Assembly (NCBI GenBank): GCA_963775635.1
Contig: CAVZJO010000016.1
Location: 620,001 to 684,000 of the forward strand
Direction: 5' to 3'
From: JALORV01 sp963775635
GTDB taxonomy: Bacteria > Pseudomonadota > Gammaproteobacteria > Burkholderiales > Burkholderiaceae_F
DNA: 64,000 nucleotides
This document shows positions 62,358 through 64,000 of this stretch, piece by piece (position 1 is the first letter of the stretch; the number at the start of each line of letters is the position of its first letter). The position numbers and the translations under genes are program-made. Under the pieces are notes generated by a model that worked only from the letters and a program-made list of their open reading frames with translations, was not told the origin of the DNA and searched no databases.

Positions 62358-63272
62358 ATGCTTTCCCCGATGAGTTTCCTGCGCTGGACGATCGCGTGTC
62401 TGGCGGGCCTGCTGTGCAGCGCTGCGCTCGCACAGGCCGCCGACCCGGCATCCAAACGCGGTGTGCTGTTCGAAATCCGTAAAGGCAATCAGGTGGCGCT
62501 GCTGATGGGAACGATCCATGTCGGCCGCCCCGAGTTCTATCCGCTGCCCGCGGCACAGCTGTCGCGCATCGAGAAGGTCGACGCTATCGTGCTGGAAGCC
62601 GACGTGACCGATACGGCGCGCGCTATCGCAGCGACCCAGAAATACGCGGTGTATCCGCCGGGTGAGGCCGGGCTCGACACGCGGCTGCCGGCCGCCCTGA
62701 AGGGTCGCATCGAGGTAATCGCGGCGCGTAACCAGCTCGACGTCACGCCGCTGTGGCGCATGAAGCCGTGGATGCTGGCCAACGTGTTCGCGCTGTTCGA
62801 AGCTGCGCAGGCGGGCTACATGCCGGCGCTGTCGGTCGAGGCCTACCTGACGCGGCTGGCGCGCCAGCACAACAAGTCGGTGCTCGAACTCGAAAGCATC
62901 GAGCAGCAGTTCCAGTTGTTCGAGCGCGCACCGATGTCGACGCAGGTGGCGTTTCTCGAGGATGCGGTCAAGGCCGTCGAAACCAATGCGGCGCGCCGCG
63001 AGATCAACCGCATTGCACAGGCATGGGAGGCTGGCGATCGCGCTGCGCTCGAGCGCCTGCTGGCGGATATGCGTGCGCAGACCAGCGTCGGCGCTCGCTT
63101 CACGGTGGACACGGTTCTGATCGGGCGGCATCCCGACATGGTCGCGCGCATCGAATCGATGATGCGCGACGGCAAGAACTACCTGTTTGCGGTCGGGTCG
63201 CTGCACCTGGTCGGCCCCGACGGCCTCGTCGAGTTGCTGCGTGCGCGCGGCTACACCGTGACTCAGCTCTGA
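62358..63272 (+). CDS. TraB/GumN family exported protein
   Basis: A 304-aa protein with a signal peptide (WTIACLAGLLCSAALAQAAD) and the TraB/GumN fold. GTIHVGRPEFYPLP holds the conserved GxxH motif, VEAYLTRLARQHNKSVLELE lies mid-sequence, and the end has NYLFAVGSLHLVGPDGLVELL with a second conserved His. Family members may be metalloproteases of the erythromycin-esterase-like clan. The periplasmic role is unknown. The start may instead be ATG 62370. A TACAAT -10-like box lies about 60 bp upstream. It overlaps pdeM at the stop codon. Confidence 0.88.
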   Translation: MLSPMSFLRWTIACLAGLLCSAALAQAADPASKRGVLFEIRKGNQVALLMGTIHVGRPEFYPLPAAQLSRIEKVDAIVLEADVTDTARAIAATQKYAVYPPGEAGLDTRLPAALKGRIEVIAARNQLDVTPLWRMKPWMLANVFALFEAAQAGYMPALSVEAYLTRLARQHNKSVLELESIEQQFQLFERAPMSTQVAFLEDAVKAVETNAARREINRIAQAWEAGDRAALERLLADMRAQTSVGARFTVDTVLIGRHPDMVARIESMMRDGKNYLFAVGSLHLVGPDGLVELLRARGYTVTQL

Positions 63273-63955
63273 TGCCGGCAGTGGACGCCATCGAGCATCT
63301 GAAGGTGTCGATCGGCGGCGAGCGTTGGGTATTCCGGCAGCGCGCTGCCTATTGGATCGAGCGACACTGGCTGGTCATCGCCGATGTGCACTTCGGCAAA
63401 GCGGCCACGTTCCGTGCACGCGGCGTCCCGGTCCCACACGGCACGACGAGCGACAACCTACGGCGCATCGATGCGCTGGTCGACCGCCTCGACCCGGAGG
63501 CGGTAATCGTGCTGGGGGACTTCCTTCATGCGCGCGAAGCGCAGGCCCCGGGCACGCTGCGGGCGCTGCAGGCATGGCGCGAGCGGCGCGCCGGCCTCGA
63601 CGTGGTTCTGGTCGAGGGCAATCATGATCGCTCGGCCGGAGCGCTGCCGGCGTCGCTGCGGATCGACTGCCTAGCCGAGCCGTGGCAGGTCGGCGGCTTC
63701 GCGTTCTGCCACCAGCCACGATTCATCGAGGGCTTTTCCGTGCTGGCGGGACACCTGCATCCAGCCATCCGGCTCAGCGGGCGCGCGGACGACGGTGTGC
63801 GCCTGCCGTGCTACTGGTTGCGCCGCGGGCTGGCCGTGCTGCCAGCCTTCGGCGATTTCACCGGCGGCGCGCGCATCGACCGCGAAGATGGTGATCGCGT
63901 CATCGCGCTCGCCGACGATCAACTGTTCGAAGTGCCACAACCGCGCGCGGCGTAG
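63272..63955 (+). CDS. pdeM: Ligase-associated metallophosphoesterase PdeM
   Basis: A 227-aa calcineurin-like phosphoesterase. Metal-binding blocks are in order: VIADVHFGKAATFRARGVP, VIVLGDFLHAR, VLVEGNHDR, FCHQPRF and LAGHLHPAIRL. This is the ligase-associated DNA damage endonuclease group, normally next to Lhr, the ligase and the MBL exonuclease. Here those genes lie at 40629-47620. It starts at ATG 63272, overlapping the TraB gene by one base. The last 45 bp of the window hold nothing recognisable. Confidence 0.9.
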   Translation: MPAVDAIEHLKVSIGGERWVFRQRAAYWIERHWLVIADVHFGKAATFRARGVPVPHGTTSDNLRRIDALVDRLDPEAVIVLGDFLHAREAQAPGTLRALQAWRERRAGLDVVLVEGNHDRSAGALPASLRIDCLAEPWQVGGFAFCHQPRFIEGFSVLAGHLHPAIRLSGRADDGVRLPCYWLRRGLAVLPAFGDFTGGARIDREDGDRVIALADDQLFEVPQPRAA

Positions 63956-64000
63956 GGCCCTGATCAAGCTGGCTCGTGCGGCCAGAAGAGATACGCGTCC

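Noticed and set aside
1..64000. tRNA, rRNA, prophage, toxin-antitoxin or defence system
   Set aside because: I read the intergenic gaps on both strands and saw no cloverleaf, integrase, phage structural or defence genes; short RNAs could be missed without a search.

Overview
The window is a contiguous stretch of GC-rich, gene-dense chromosome from what looks like a betaproteobacterium, probably in or near Burkholderiales. That is inferred from codon use, the FmdB / DUF502 / AspS / NudB gene order, a TctC (Bug) family binding protein, a PhnR-type GntR regulator and a lysine-rich histone-like gene. I see no rRNA, tRNA, CRISPR array, prophage or complete insertion sequence.

1-22 kb is a phosphonate island. 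A leftward operon runs gntR-phnA-phnY-(Na/Pi carrier)-phnZ. A rightward operon runs phnS-phnT-phnU-phnW. They diverge from one 208-bp intergenic region that holds a perfect 20-bp palindrome, the likely operator. PhnSTU should import 2-aminoethylphosphonate (AEP). PhnW turns AEP and pyruvate into phosphonoacetaldehyde and alanine, PhnY oxidises the aldehyde to phosphonoacetate, and PhnA splits that to acetate and phosphate. The Na/Pi carrier may dispose of surplus phosphate. A second leftward run (21.2 to 11.3 kb) holds an orphan binding protein, an iron alcohol dehydrogenase, a C26 glutamine-amide hydrolase, an aldehyde dehydrogenase, an 841-aa demethylase-like flavoprotein, alanine dehydrogenase and a drug/metabolite-type permease. 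Alanine dehydrogenase would regenerate the pyruvate that PhnW uses. The rest looks like a side pathway for modified aminophosphonates and is the best candidate here for undescribed biochemistry. A 273-bp MITE-like element with perfect 19-bp ends sits inside it.

21-27 kb has an exported MsrB-MsrA pair, a cation/proton antiporter pseudogene and a modBACE molybdate operon with a textbook ModE box. 26.8-33 kb has a TauE-type exporter, a MenE-like ligase with an N-terminal frameshift, MenB, a Bug binding protein, a MaoC protein and a glutamine synthetase-family enzyme. 33-41 kb is housekeeping: FmdB (frameshifted in a 15-bp repeat), DUF502, AspS, NudB, a large lipoprotein and a YbhP-ClsB pair.

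40.6-47.6 kb is the ligase-associated DNA repair set (exonuclease, ATP-dependent ligase, Lhr-type helicase), interrupted by a GltS glutamate carrier. Its fourth member, PdeM, lies 16 kb away at the right edge. The helicase gene carries an in-frame palindromic insertion. 47.9-56 kb has a histone-tail/SWIB protein, a trypsin-like protease, small exported proteins, an MFS carrier, a doubly frameshifted CYTH-CHAD gene and a decayed spore-coat-U fragment. 55.4-64 kb has two tandem degenerate EAL proteins, an MtnA/FucA-like pair that fits a DHAP-type 5'-methylthioadenosine shunt, a DksA-type zinc-finger protein, an acyl-CoA synthetase/GNAT fusion, a TraB/GumN protein and PdeM.

Four apparent single-base insertions occur in otherwise intact genes (FmdB, MenE, CYTH-CHAD twice). 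They may be real decay or residual sequencing error. No searches could be run, so family names rest on motif and sequence recognition.
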